From Pseudomonadota bacterium (GTDB lineage Bacteria; Pseudomonadota; Gammaproteobacteria; Burkholderiales; Ferrovaceae), in assembly GCA_028873535.1 (NCBI GenBank), contig JAGWIJ010000012.1, positions 1 to 44,674 on the forward strand: a stretch of 44,674 bases of DNA, read 5' to 3'. Shown here one piece after another: positions 25,060 through 33,806 of the stretch. The notes under the pieces are model-generated. The model searched no databases and had not been told where the DNA came from. It saw only the letters and a list, made by a program, of their open reading frames with translations. Position numbers and translations under genes: made by a program. Each line of letters opens with the position of its first letter. Within the stretch, counting starts at the first letter, position 1.

Positions 25060-26040
25060 TCATGGCCCGCATCCCGGCGCGTCTGCGACCTGGGGTTGAG
25101 CAGAAAGGCTGAGCCCTCCGGGGGATGATTTCGCGAATGCGCTGACGCGCTGCAGGTACTGGCGCCCGGCATCGGGCCGCGCGCTGTGGTAGCGCGCAAC
25201 TGCCAGCGCGAGGCTGCCGGAGCGTCGCCATTCCTCGCACAGGATGTCGGCCGCCACCTCCTGGTTCACGTCGGGATCGAGCGCCTCCCACAGGCTGGCA
25301 AAGCGGCCAGCGTGATAGTGCCAGTTGACCTGCATCAGTCCGATGTCGAGACGCTGCTCGCCGGTCCGTTCGATCGCGCGCAAGGCCGTCCAGGCCTCGC
25401 GCCGGCTGGGGAAACGCAGCGGCCGGCCGGCCACGTTCAGGGTCCAGGGCCAGGGTGCACCGGACAGCGCGCTCTCCGCCATCGCCACGCCGTACAGCAC
25501 TTCGGCCGGGATACCGCGGCGCGCAGCCAGTGGCCGGAAGCGTTGCAGCGCCCGGCCGCATTCGCCCCAGATGCCGCGTCCCTCGGCGCGCGCCTCGCGC
25601 GCTGCCCAGGCGTACGATTCCGGCAGTCGTGCCGGCTCGCCCGGCGCGCCACCGGGAAACGCCTGGCCGGCACGCAACAGCACGAACGCCCAGTCGAGCA
25701 CACGGCCGTTCCATGCAAACCGGACACTGCGCGCACCCCAGGCGTCGGCACCACCGAGCTGCAGCCGCGTACCGACCGGCAGCACGCGACGCGCCCATGC
25801 CAGGTGCCGCTCGGGCTGGCACACCGGATCATCACGAACGCCGCGCACGCTGAATTGCCAGGTCGACCCTCCGCTTTCCACGGTCAGATCCACGGGACTG
25901 GCCAGCGCCAGCAGGCGCGCCTCGACCAGAACCGCCGGCGGCGGCTCGGCCAGGCGCGCGGCGGCCCGGGCACCCTGCAGCAGAAACAGTTGCAGGACCA
26001 GCACGATGCAGTGTCCTCGCGGTGCCAGGACAGACGTCAC
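25060..26040 (-). CDS. Lytic transglycosylase with N-terminal nuclease-like (SNase-fold) domain
   Basis: This 326-residue exported protein has a signal peptide ending near GARAAA. Residues about 40-155 resemble a staphylococcal-nuclease-fold domain: WQFSVRGVRDDPVC, VRFAWNGRVLDWAFVLLRAG and SYAWAAREARAEGRGIWG. The usual catalytic Arg/Glu set is not obvious, so it may only bind. Residues about 165-300 are a type IV secretion lytic transglycosylase (VirB1/PilT type): IPAEVLYGVAMAESALSG with the catalytic Glu, RLDIGLMQVNWHYHAGRF and YHSARPDAGRQYLQRV. It should open peptidoglycan for the envelope complex. Its start overlaps the VirB10-like stop by ATGA (26037-26040). Confidence 0.85.
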   Translation of the reverse strand: MTSVLAPRGHCIVLVLQLFLLQGARAAARLAEPPPAVLVEARLLALASPVDLTVESGGSTWQFSVRGVRDDPVCQPERHLAWARRVLPVGTRLQLGGADAWGARSVRFAWNGRVLDWAFVLLRAGQAFPGGAPGEPARLPESYAWAAREARAEGRGIWGECGRALQRFRPLAARRGIPAEVLYGVAMAESALSGAPWPWTLNVAGRPLRFPSRREAWTALRAIERTGEQRLDIGLMQVNWHYHAGRFASLWEALDPDVNQEVAADILCEEWRRSGSLALAVARYHSARPDAGRQYLQRVSAFAKSSPGGLSLSAQPQVADAPGCGP

Positions 26041-27566
26041 GGCGCGTCCACCTCGGGCAGGATCAGGTCGCGATTGACCATCACCTGGAAGGCACTGCCA
26101 CGCCGGATGATCAGGGTCGGGGCAAGGCCGCCGACACTCTGCAGCCCGGTGCGCGCGGTATCGACCAGGATCTGTCCGGTGGCATCGGGTCCGGGCAGGA
26201 CTCCGCCGCCGGGCGCACTGCTGCCGACCGTGCCATCGCCACGCTGCGCCGCGCGTGCCAGCCCGGCAGTCATGAACGCCTGGCCGAAGCGACGCCAGAA
26301 ATGGGTGTCGACCTGATCTTCGAGGCCGGCACTGCCGAGCCGGTCGGCGGCCTCCATGCGCTGCAGGTCGATGCTGGCGCCGCCCGGCAGGATCATGCGG
26401 TGGAAGCTGGCCATCAGGCGCTGCTGACCGGCGCCAACCTGGTTTTCGTAGCGGCCGATCAGGCGCGTGCCGCGCGGAATCAGGCGGCGCTGACCGGACA
26501 CGCTGTCGTAGACGTCCTCGGCGACCTGGGCGACGATCATTCCCGGCAGGTCCGATCGCAATTCATTGAGCAGCACGCAGCTGATCGGCGTGCCTTCGGC
26601 CACCATGGGTCCGTCAGGCGCCGCTGTCCAGCTGAACCGGCCCTTGGCCTGACGCGCCGCCGCCGCGGTGTCCAGCGGCGGCTCCGCTTGCACGCCGGTG
26701 CCGGCAACGGCGGCGTCGGCCGCGCGGCCCAGCGATAGGGCAGCCGGGACGGCGCTCAGCAGATCCGGCACCGAATGCAGCAAGGCCGCGAGCTGGTGCA
26801 GCTTGTCGGCATGCGCGCCGCCCGGCGCCGACGCCGTGGCGTCGGGCCAGCCCCCCTCTGCGGCGCCGGCGTGACTCAGCGCCAGGATGCGGCTGCCGGC
26901 CACCGTGGCCTGCACGCGCGCCTGCTCCTCGTCGACCACGGCGGGCTCGCGACGCGCCGCATTGGCGGGCGCTGCCAGCAGACCTGGCGGCAGATCCAGC
27001 GCCTCGGCCGGAATGGCGGCCTCGGCGCGCGCTGCCACGTCCGCCGGCGCTGCGGCCGCCGTTGCCAGGTCAATCATGCGCGACGCCGACGGTGCGCGCG
27101 CCTGGGCTGCCGGCAGGCGCCCCAGCGGCCCTCCCGCAATGCCCCCCCCATCAACGCCCTTCTCGCGCGACAGTTCGCGCTGCAGGACGTGCAAGGGTGG
27201 CGCCGGTTCGCTCGCCGGGTCGTGCACGGGATGCGCAGCCGCTGATGGTCCTGACGTCCCGCGCGACAGCCAGGCCTGCGCGCCGAGCGTCAACAGGGCG
27301 ATCAGTCCCAGACCGAGGGCAAACCAGATATGCAGATGGCGCGGCAGCTTGCGTGCACCATCGAAGTCGTCGGACGCCGGGCCTTCGAGGTCAGGAACAA
27401 GGCCGGCGCCGGCCGCGTCGATGAACGCCGACCGCTCGGCCCCAGCGCCCGTGCCGGCAGAATGCGCCAATGCCGCCGCCGTCCCTGCCGCCAGATCGGC
27501 GGCAGGCGGGTCTTCCCAGTACGGCGCTGGGTCGGGATCATCTGGCATCACTGTGGATTCATCCAT
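26037..27566 (-). CDS. virB10: VirB10/TrbI-family type IV secretion core protein
   Basis: This 509-residue protein spans both membranes in type IV secretion systems. It has a cytoplasmic N-terminus of about 75 residues and one helix at about 78-100 (HIWFALGLGLIALLTLGA). A long Ala/Pro-rich periplasmic linker follows. The C-terminal TrbI domain runs from about residue 325: ISCVLLNELRSDLPGMIVAQ, VYDSVSGQRRLIPRGTRLIG and GGASIDLQRMEAADRLGSAG, ending with VNRDLILPEV. Length and order are typical. The start lies 15 bp after the VirB9-like gene. Confidence 0.93.
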   Translation of the reverse strand: MDESTVMPDDPDPAPYWEDPPAADLAAGTAAALAHSAGTGAGAERSAFIDAAGAGLVPDLEGPASDDFDGARKLPRHLHIWFALGLGLIALLTLGAQAWLSRGTSGPSAAAHPVHDPASEPAPPLHVLQRELSREKGVDGGGIAGGPLGRLPAAQARAPSASRMIDLATAAAAPADVAARAEAAIPAEALDLPPGLLAAPANAARREPAVVDEEQARVQATVAGSRILALSHAGAAEGGWPDATASAPGGAHADKLHQLAALLHSVPDLLSAVPAALSLGRAADAAVAGTGVQAEPPLDTAAAARQAKGRFSWTAAPDGPMVAEGTPISCVLLNELRSDLPGMIVAQVAEDVYDSVSGQRRLIPRGTRLIGRYENQVGAGQQRLMASFHRMILPGGASIDLQRMEAADRLGSAGLEDQVDTHFWRRFGQAFMTAGLARAAQRGDGTVGSSAPGGGVLPGPDATGQILVDTARTGLQSVGGLAPTLIIRRGSAFQVMVNRDLILPEVDAP

Positions 27567-27581
27567 GTCTGGCCACCCGCC

Positions 27582-28397
27582 TCAGCGCCAGAATTCGGGC
27601 GGCGGTCCCTGGACCTGACGCGCGCCGCCCGCATGGCGGCTGACGCGCACTTCGGCACGCCCGGAGCGCAGCACCCAGGCCTCGGCCACGCGCGGCGCGA
27701 CCAGCCAGTCACCGCGCACGGCGAAATGGACCATGCGCTCGCCGTCTGCGTCTTCGCCGAACAATGCCGGCATGAGCTCGCCGCGCGGCAGACGCATCCA
27801 GGTGGTGCGTCCATCGTCGAACACGGTCGCCGGCCGGAAGACGGCCTCGCCGGAGATGCGGTAGTCGAAGTCCAGTTGCGCCGGATCCATGCCCGGCGCA
27901 GCCGCATGCGTCACACTGGCGGGCGCGCGCTGCGCCAGCCTGCCCGGCGTGACCGCGAGTGGCGGCGCCGGCACCTGTTCGGCGTCGTGCGCCAGCAAGC
28001 CCGGAACGGCCGCGCGCAATGCGACGATATCGGGATAGCTCCAGCTGACGCGCTGCATCCAATCGTCGTGGGCGCGTCCGCTGCGCAGCGTGAGCTGATA
28101 GGTGCGCCGATCGGTGACCAGGGTGCCCGCCGTGAACAGGTCTGCCTTGAGGGGCTTGATGAACACATGTCCGGGCAGTTCCTCGACCATCCACTGGATG
28201 GTGTCACCCAGTGCAAAGCCGCTCACGTGCTCGTCCGCGCCGAGCTGCAGATCGGTCGGCACGCCCGGCAGCGTGAGGATGGCGTAGCTCGACTCGGCAT
28301 CGTAGCGGAAGCGCTGCGTGCGGCTGGCGCCGTCGACAGCTGCGACCGCGCTGCCCGCGAGCAGACAGATGGCCATGGCGGACGCCAGCCGTTTCAC
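27582..28397 (-). CDS. virB9: VirB9/TrbG-family type IV secretion core protein
   Basis: This 271-residue exported protein has a signal peptide ending near GSAVA. The N-terminal VirB9 domain shows TQRFRYDAESSYAILTLPGV, LGADEHVSGFALGDTIQW and LFTAGTLVTDRRTYQLTL. The C-terminal domain shows LDFDYRISGEAVFRPATVFD and TWMRLPRGELMPALF. It should form the outer-membrane layer ring with VirB10. It is one of two VirB9-like proteins in the cluster; this one has both domains. No VirB7 lipoprotein gene was found. Its ATG overlaps the VirB8-like stop (28394-28397). Confidence 0.93.
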   Translation of the reverse strand: MKRLASAMAICLLAGSAVAAVDGASRTQRFRYDAESSYAILTLPGVPTDLQLGADEHVSGFALGDTIQWMVEELPGHVFIKPLKADLFTAGTLVTDRRTYQLTLRSGRAHDDWMQRVSWSYPDIVALRAAVPGLLAHDAEQVPAPPLAVTPGRLAQRAPASVTHAAAPGMDPAQLDFDYRISGEAVFRPATVFDDGRTTWMRLPRGELMPALFGEDADGERMVHFAVRGDWLVAPRVAEAWVLRSGRAEVRVSRHAGGARQVQGPPPEFWR

Positions 28398-29080
28398 CGT
28401 TCCAGGTCCTCGCCGACCTGGAAATCGGTCACCAGCAGGCCGATCGGATTGCGCAGTGCGGCATCCTCGCTGTCGGGCGCGCTGGTCTGGAAATGGATGG
28501 TCAGCAGACGTTTGCGGCGCTGCGCGTTGGGCCGCCCCAGGCTGCGTTCCTCGCAGGCCACGCGCACCAGTGCGACGTCGTCGTCGACCAGCGAAATGCC
28601 GAGGATCTCGACGCTGCGCGTCAGCGAGGGATCATCCTTCAGGTGCTGCAGCGGCGCCGTCGCGTGCAGCCAGTCGGTGAATTCCACCGTGGCCTTGCCG
28701 CGCGTCAACTGCCAGGCCTCGGCCAGCCACGCCTCGCTGAGGCGCGCATCAAGCGCCAGCAGGTGGCGCACCCACTGTGCCAGGAAGTAGCGCCGCTCCG
28801 GCGCGCCAGGGCGGTAGGGCAACAGACGCGCTCCCGCCGGAACCACCGAGCCGTCGCCTTGCGCCTGCAGGATGAAAGGCCGGATGGTGCGGCCGTTGGC
28901 GACCACCACCAGCCCGGTGGTGGCCAGCAGGAAGGCTGCGCCAAACACGCACGCCAGCACCAAGTTGCGCCGCGCATCGACATCGGCGCCGCTCTGCCGG
29001 CGCAGCCAGCCGGGCGGTGCGAGCAATTCAGCGCCGGGACCGGAAGGCTCGGAAACGGGAGGTGTTGCGGACGGTGGCAT
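28394..29080 (-). CDS. virB8: VirB8/TrbF-family type IV secretion assembly protein
   Basis: This 228-residue bitopic inner-membrane protein has a cytoplasmic N-terminus and one helix at about 38-60 (LVLACVFGAAFLLATTGLVV). Its periplasmic NTF2-like domain is typical of VirB8 (YFLAQWVRHLLALDARLSEA and IHFQTSAPDSEDAALRNPIG, then LLVTDFQVGED). It should nucleate assembly with VirB9/VirB10. It is the first gene of the cluster. A 6-bp hairpin (CCCTCG/CGAGGG) lies immediately before the ATG, with a GAGGG ribosome-binding site in its 3' arm. Confidence 0.9.
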   Translation of the reverse strand: MPPSATPPVSEPSGPGAELLAPPGWLRRQSGADVDARRNLVLACVFGAAFLLATTGLVVVANGRTIRPFILQAQGDGSVVPAGARLLPYRPGAPERRYFLAQWVRHLLALDARLSEAWLAEAWQLTRGKATVEFTDWLHATAPLQHLKDDPSLTRSVEILGISLVDDDVALVRVACEERSLGRPNAQRRKRLLTIHFQTSAPDSEDAALRNPIGLLVTDFQVGEDLER

Positions 29081-29192
29081 GGCGCCCTCGACGGCTTGGC
29101 GAGGGCTCCATTCAAGCAGGCCGGACAGGCAGGCGGCGCGGCGAACACGCTGGCGGATTCGCCTTGCAGCGGCGCCTGCCCTGTCCCTGCTG

Positions 29193-29213
29193 CGCCCCGT
29201 GGAACGGGGCGCG
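29193..29213 (-). terminator. Candidate terminator after sodB
   Basis: A perfect 9-bp inverted repeat (29193-29201 with 29205-29213, loop GGA) lies 11 bp after the sodB stop codon. It has no T-run, so efficiency is uncertain. It separates sodB from the secretion/pilus cluster on the same strand. Confidence 0.5.
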
Positions 29214-29223
29214 GCTCAGTGCA

Positions 29224-29805
29224 TCAGCTGGCGAAATTGGATGCCACGAAGGCCCAGTTCACCAGGTTCCAGAACGCGCCGACATAGTCGGGGCGCTTGT
29301 TGCGGTAATCGACGTAGTAGGCATGCTCCCACACGTCGCAGGTCAGCAGCGGCTTCCTGTCGCCGGTCAGCGGCGTGGCGGCATTGGAGGTGCTCACCAG
29401 TTCCAGGCTGCCGTCGGGGTTCCTGACCAGCCAGGCCCAGCCCGAACCGAAGGTGGTGATGGCGGTCTGGGTGAAGGCCTTCTTGAACTCGTCGAAGGAG
29501 CCCCACTTGGCGTTGATGGCGTCGGCCAGTGCGCCGCTGGGCGCGCCACCGGCGTTGGGCGCCAGGCAGTGCCAGTAGAAAGTGTGGTTCCAGACCTGGG
29601 CGGCATTGTTGAACACACCGCCGCTCGACTTGCGCACGATGTCCTCGAGCGAGAGGTTCTCGAACTCGGTGCCCTTGATCAGGTTGTTCAGGTTGGTGAC
29701 GTAGGTCTGGTGGTGCTTGCCGTAATGGAACTCCAGGGTTTCCTTGGAGATGTGCGGCTGCAGCGCGTCGAGCGCGTAGGGAAGCGTGGGCAGGGTGTGT
29801 TCCAT
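29224..29805 (-). CDS. sodB: Iron superoxide dismutase
   Basis: This 193-residue cytoplasmic enzyme converts superoxide to hydrogen peroxide and oxygen. The metal ligands are in [12 protein letters not shown] (His), VWNHTFYW (His) and [18 protein letters not shown] (Asp and His). The pattern [20 protein letters not shown] and the overall length follow the E. coli iron enzyme. The ATG at 29805 follows an AGGT site; longer upstream frames add non-homologous Arg/Pro sequence. It is monocistronic. Confidence 0.97.
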   Translation of the reverse strand: MEHTLPTLPYALDALQPHISKETLEFHYGKHHQTYVTNLNNLIKGTEFENLSLEDIVRKSSGGVFNNAAQVWNHTFYWHCLAPNAGGAPSGALADAINAKWGSFDEFKKAFTQTAITTFGSGWAWLVRNPDGSLELVSTSNAATPLTGDRKPLLTCDVWEHAYYVDYRNKRPDYVGAFWNLVNWAFVASNFAS

Positions 29806-29973
29806 GCAGGACCTCGAAAGTGGGTGAATCCGGGATGTCGCCCGGCCGCGACCGGCGGGGCCGGCGGGCGGAACGGATGCCTGGGCGCGCAGCGCGGGCA
29901 TTCAAGACTTAGTCTAGCACGGCCGGCATGGCGCACCGCGACACGGGCAGGCGGCACGCCTGCGCCGCCTGTC

Positions 29974-30960
29974 TCAGGCGATCAGGCTGCCCGCCTCCAC
30001 GGCGGCGATCGCCTTGGCCTGGTTCATGTCCTGGGTGTAGCCGCTGGCGTAGAGACAGCAGGCCAGCTGGTTGGCGAGCGGGTGGGGCAAGGGCAGTTCG
30101 CCCGCCATGACGCGACGGATCCAGGCCGCCGTGGGTGCTGCCTCGATGCTCTCGGGCAGCCCCGGCAGCGCGCGGATCGGGCCCAGCTCGGCCTCGAACA
30201 GGACCTGCGCATGGCCATGCTCGTAGTGCATGATCTGCGGACGCCGCTTGGGATTGGCGAAGGGTTCGCCCTCGGTACCGCGCATCAGCAGGGCGCGCGC
30301 GCCGGACTGCTGCAGAAAGGCGGCGAGCTTTTCGAGATAGGCCGGATGCGACACGGCGCACAGGCGCAAGCCCTCGCCCGCAAAGGGATCGAGCAGCTTG
30401 ACCATGGTGTGCGCCGAATTGCGCACACCCAGGCGTCCGCGCAGCGACAGCAGTGTCGCCAGGCCCGGCGACAGCACGGCGGTCGGCACGAAGGCGAGGC
30501 CGTCAGCATCGAGCGCCTTCTGCGCCTGCCCGAGCGTGGCGCACGGCAGCATGCCGAGTTCGCGCAGGATGTAGGCGCTCGCCACCCGTCCGTTGCCGTC
30601 CAGGCAGCCATGCACCAGCACCGGCACCCCCAGGCGCTTGAGCAGCAGCACCAGCAGTGGCAGCAGGTTGGCCTGGTGGCGCGCGCCGTTGTAGGTCGGA
30701 ATCACCACCGGCCGGGCATCGGTGGAAGGCAACTGCAGGCGGATCAGACGTTCGCTGACCGCGCGCTGGAAGCCCAGCAGTTCCGATACGCCCTCGGTCT
30801 TGTGGCGCAGCGCGAGCAGGATCGCACCCAGTTCGAGGTCGGGGACACCACCATCCAGCAGCGCGCCGAACAGGCGGTAAGCGTCGTCCTCCGGCAGATC
30901 GCGCGCGCCGCTGGCGCCACGACCGATTTCCTTGATGAATGGGGCGAAATTCACAGGCAA
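29974..30960 (-). CDS. ybiB: YbiB-type DNA-binding protein (anthranilate phosphoribosyltransferase fold)
   Basis: This 328-residue protein of the TrpD2/YbiB family has the phosphoribosyltransferase-like fold but binds nucleic acid rather than acting in tryptophan synthesis. Diagnostic segments are FAPFIKEIGRGASGARDL at the start, PTYNGARHQANLLPLLVLLL, VLVHGCLDGNGRVASAYILR, SLRGRLGVRNSAHTMVKLLD and the short end motif AVEAGSLIA. In E. coli the gene is LexA-controlled; no LexA box was identified here. Confidence 0.93.
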   Translation of the reverse strand: MPVNFAPFIKEIGRGASGARDLPEDDAYRLFGALLDGGVPDLELGAILLALRHKTEGVSELLGFQRAVSERLIRLQLPSTDARPVVIPTYNGARHQANLLPLLVLLLKRLGVPVLVHGCLDGNGRVASAYILRELGMLPCATLGQAQKALDADGLAFVPTAVLSPGLATLLSLRGRLGVRNSAHTMVKLLDPFAGEGLRLCAVSHPAYLEKLAAFLQQSGARALLMRGTEGEPFANPKRRPQIMHYEHGHAQVLFEAELGPIRALPGLPESIEAAPTAAWIRRVMAGELPLPHPLANQLACCLYASGYTQDMNQAKAIAAVEAGSLIA

Positions 30961-31116
30961 CCCTCCTTGCGAATGCTGTCAGCAATCGCCGTGCCAATTA
31001 CCGCCCAGCACCCATCTACCCGGCTTTCAGCGACCAGAAGCAGGCCCCGGGAGAGTGCATGCGCACCGCGCCGGCCCATTGCGCACCATTGCGGTGCACC
31101 GCGGACCTTGCGCGGC

Positions 31117-31440
31117 TCAGCGCTCCAGCAACTTGAGCTTGTCGCTCACGCCCTTCCACTCATCGGCATCGGCGGGCGCCGCTTTGCGCTCGGTCAGGAC
31201 CGGCCAGTTCGGCGCCAGTTCGGCATTGATGGCGATGAATTGCCGCTGGTTTTCCGGCACATCATCTTCCGCGAAGATCGCCTCGGCCGGGCACTCGGCC
31301 ACGCACAGGGTGCAGTCTATGCATTCTTCCGGATCGATCACCAGGAAATTGGGCCCCTCGTGGAAGCAGTCCACAGGACACACGTCGACACAGTCGGTGT
31401 ACTTGCACTTGATGCAGTTTTCGGTGACCACGTAGGTCAT
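31117..31440 (-). CDS. fdxA: 7Fe ferredoxin (FdxA)
   Basis: This 107-residue electron carrier begins [20 protein letters not shown]. The first cluster region ([18 protein letters not shown]) and the second ([12 protein letters not shown]) give the Cys pattern of FdxA proteins with one 3Fe-4S and one 4Fe-4S cluster. The ATG at 31440 matches the family start; an upstream in-frame extension is not conserved. It is divergent from trxA across about 257 bp (31441-31697), which must hold both promoters and shows no other gene. Confidence 0.97.
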   Translation of the reverse strand: MTYVVTENCIKCKYTDCVDVCPVDCFHEGPNFLVIDPEECIDCTLCVAECPAEAIFAEDDVPENQRQFIAINAELAPNWPVLTERKAAPADADEWKGVSDKLKLLER

Positions 31441-31697
31441 GACGGAAGCCTCGTATTCATGGAGCAGAAAGCTGACCTGGGATGATAGCAGAGGCGCACG
31501 CCCGCGGCGCGCCAGCACCCTTCCCTGCGCGGGTCGGCTGGATTACCATGGCTGGCTGGTGCTGCCTGGTGGGCAGCGGTCCGTCGCGTGCCAAGGCTGC
31601 ACCCGGTCTCGACGGCACGGCCTTGAAATCCTGGCCAGGCGCCGCCATTTGGTAGCGGCAGCAGCAGCACCATCCCCATTTCCATCCAGGACGTCCC

Positions 31698-32024
31698 ATG
31701 AGCGAGCACATCACCCATATCACCGATGCCACTTTCGATGCCGAAGTTCACCAGGCCAGCGTGCCCGTTCTGGTCGATTTCTGGGCCGAATGGTGCGGAC
31801 CGTGCCGGATGATCGCCCCGATCCTGGATGAGGTCGCACGCGAGTATGCCGGCAAGGTGAAGGTCGCCAAGCTCAACGTGGACGACAATCAGAACACGCC
31901 GCAGAAGTTCAGCGTGCGCGGCATTCCGACCCTGTTGCTGTTCAAGGGCGACACCCTGGTGGCGACCAAGGTGGGGGCGGTCAACAAGTCGGTACTGACG
32001 GCTTTCATTGACAGCCACATTTAA
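31698..32024 (+). CDS. trxA: Thioredoxin 1
   Basis: This 108-residue thiol-disulfide reductant starts [17 protein letters not shown] and has the active site [13 protein letters not shown]. The conserved cis-Pro is in [10 protein letters not shown]. It is full length. It lies upstream of rho in the same direction with a 121-bp gap, the usual trxA-rho order in beta- and gammaproteobacteria. That gap contains a small GGGGGC/GCCCCC hairpin that could be part of the rho leader. Confidence 0.98.
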   Translation: MSEHITHITDATFDAEVHQASVPVLVDFWAEWCGPCRMIAPILDEVAREYAGKVKVAKLNVDDNQNTPQKFSVRGIPTLLLFKGDTLVATKVGAVNKSVLTAFIDSHI

Positions 32025-32145
32025 ACGCACTAACCTCCCGTCGCAATCCGTCGACGCGGCATATCCCCGGGGGCTTCCCGCCCCCGCAGCGCCTCGACCA
32101 ACCCCCCTTCCCTGATCCGCCGCGCACACAACGCGGCCGCGCCCC

Positions 32146-33405
<1,260 letters not shown>

Positions 33406-33424
33406 CGCCTCGTCCGGCGAGGAC

Positions 33425-33453
33425 TTGATCCGAAGCCGGAGATTGTTCATAAT
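33425..33453 (+). promoter_or_regulatory. Sigma-70 type promoter of rpmE
   Basis: TTGATC (33425-33430) and CATAAT (33448-33453) are separated by 17 bp. They lie between rho and rpmE, with the -10 box 55 bp before the rpmE start. This would let the ribosomal protein gene be expressed independently of rho. Confidence 0.6.
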
Positions 33454-33508
33454 TAACGGTTCAGTCGCCTGACAATCTTCGCCAGGTGCGTCGACCCTAG
33501 GACAGATC

Positions 33509-33712
33509 ATGAAAGCCGAAATCCACCCGAACTACGCGGACATCACCGTCACCTGCAGCTGCGGCAACAGCTTCCAGACGCGCTCCACGCTGATCAAGCC
33601 GCTGCACGTCGAAGTGTGCTCCGCCTGCCACCCCTTCTATACCGGCAAGCAGAAGATCGTCGACACCGCGGGTCGCGTCGAGAAGTTCCGCCAGAAGTAC
33701 AACCTGAAGTGA
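33509..33712 (+). CDS. rpmE: 50S ribosomal protein L31, zinc-binding (C+) form
   Basis: This 67-residue ribosomal protein begins [19 protein letters not shown]. The zinc cysteines are present as CSC near residue 16 and CSAC near residue 37, so it is the zinc-containing form. The end [14 protein letters not shown] is typical. It is followed by a strong terminator. Confidence 0.98.
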   Translation: MKAEIHPNYADITVTCSCGNSFQTRSTLIKPLHVEVCSACHPFYTGKQKIVDTAGRVEKFRQKYNLK

Positions 33713-33760
33713 TCGCACGCCGGCGCGCCCTGCGCGTGCGCCGCGTTGCCATCCTTCCAG

Positions 33761-33790
33761 GGCCCCATCCGGCAGCGGATGGGGCCTTTT
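33761..33790 (+). terminator. Intrinsic terminator after rpmE
   Basis: A perfect 10-bp stem (GGCCCCATCC with GGATGGGGCC) with a 6-nt loop is followed by TTTT. It ends 16 bp before the next gene start, so that gene needs its own promoter or read-through. Confidence 0.9.
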
Positions 33791-33806
33791 CTTGCCTGCT
33801 CCAGCA

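Noticed and set aside
17191-29080. Complete conjugative type IV secretion system
   Set aside because: VirB3, VirB4, VirB6, VirB11, VirD4 and a relaxase are all missing, so conjugation genes alone do not explain the cluster.
29017-31485. 822-codon plus-strand frame covering sodB, ybiB and fdxA
   Set aside because: It is antisense to three well-recognised genes and has no domain of its own.
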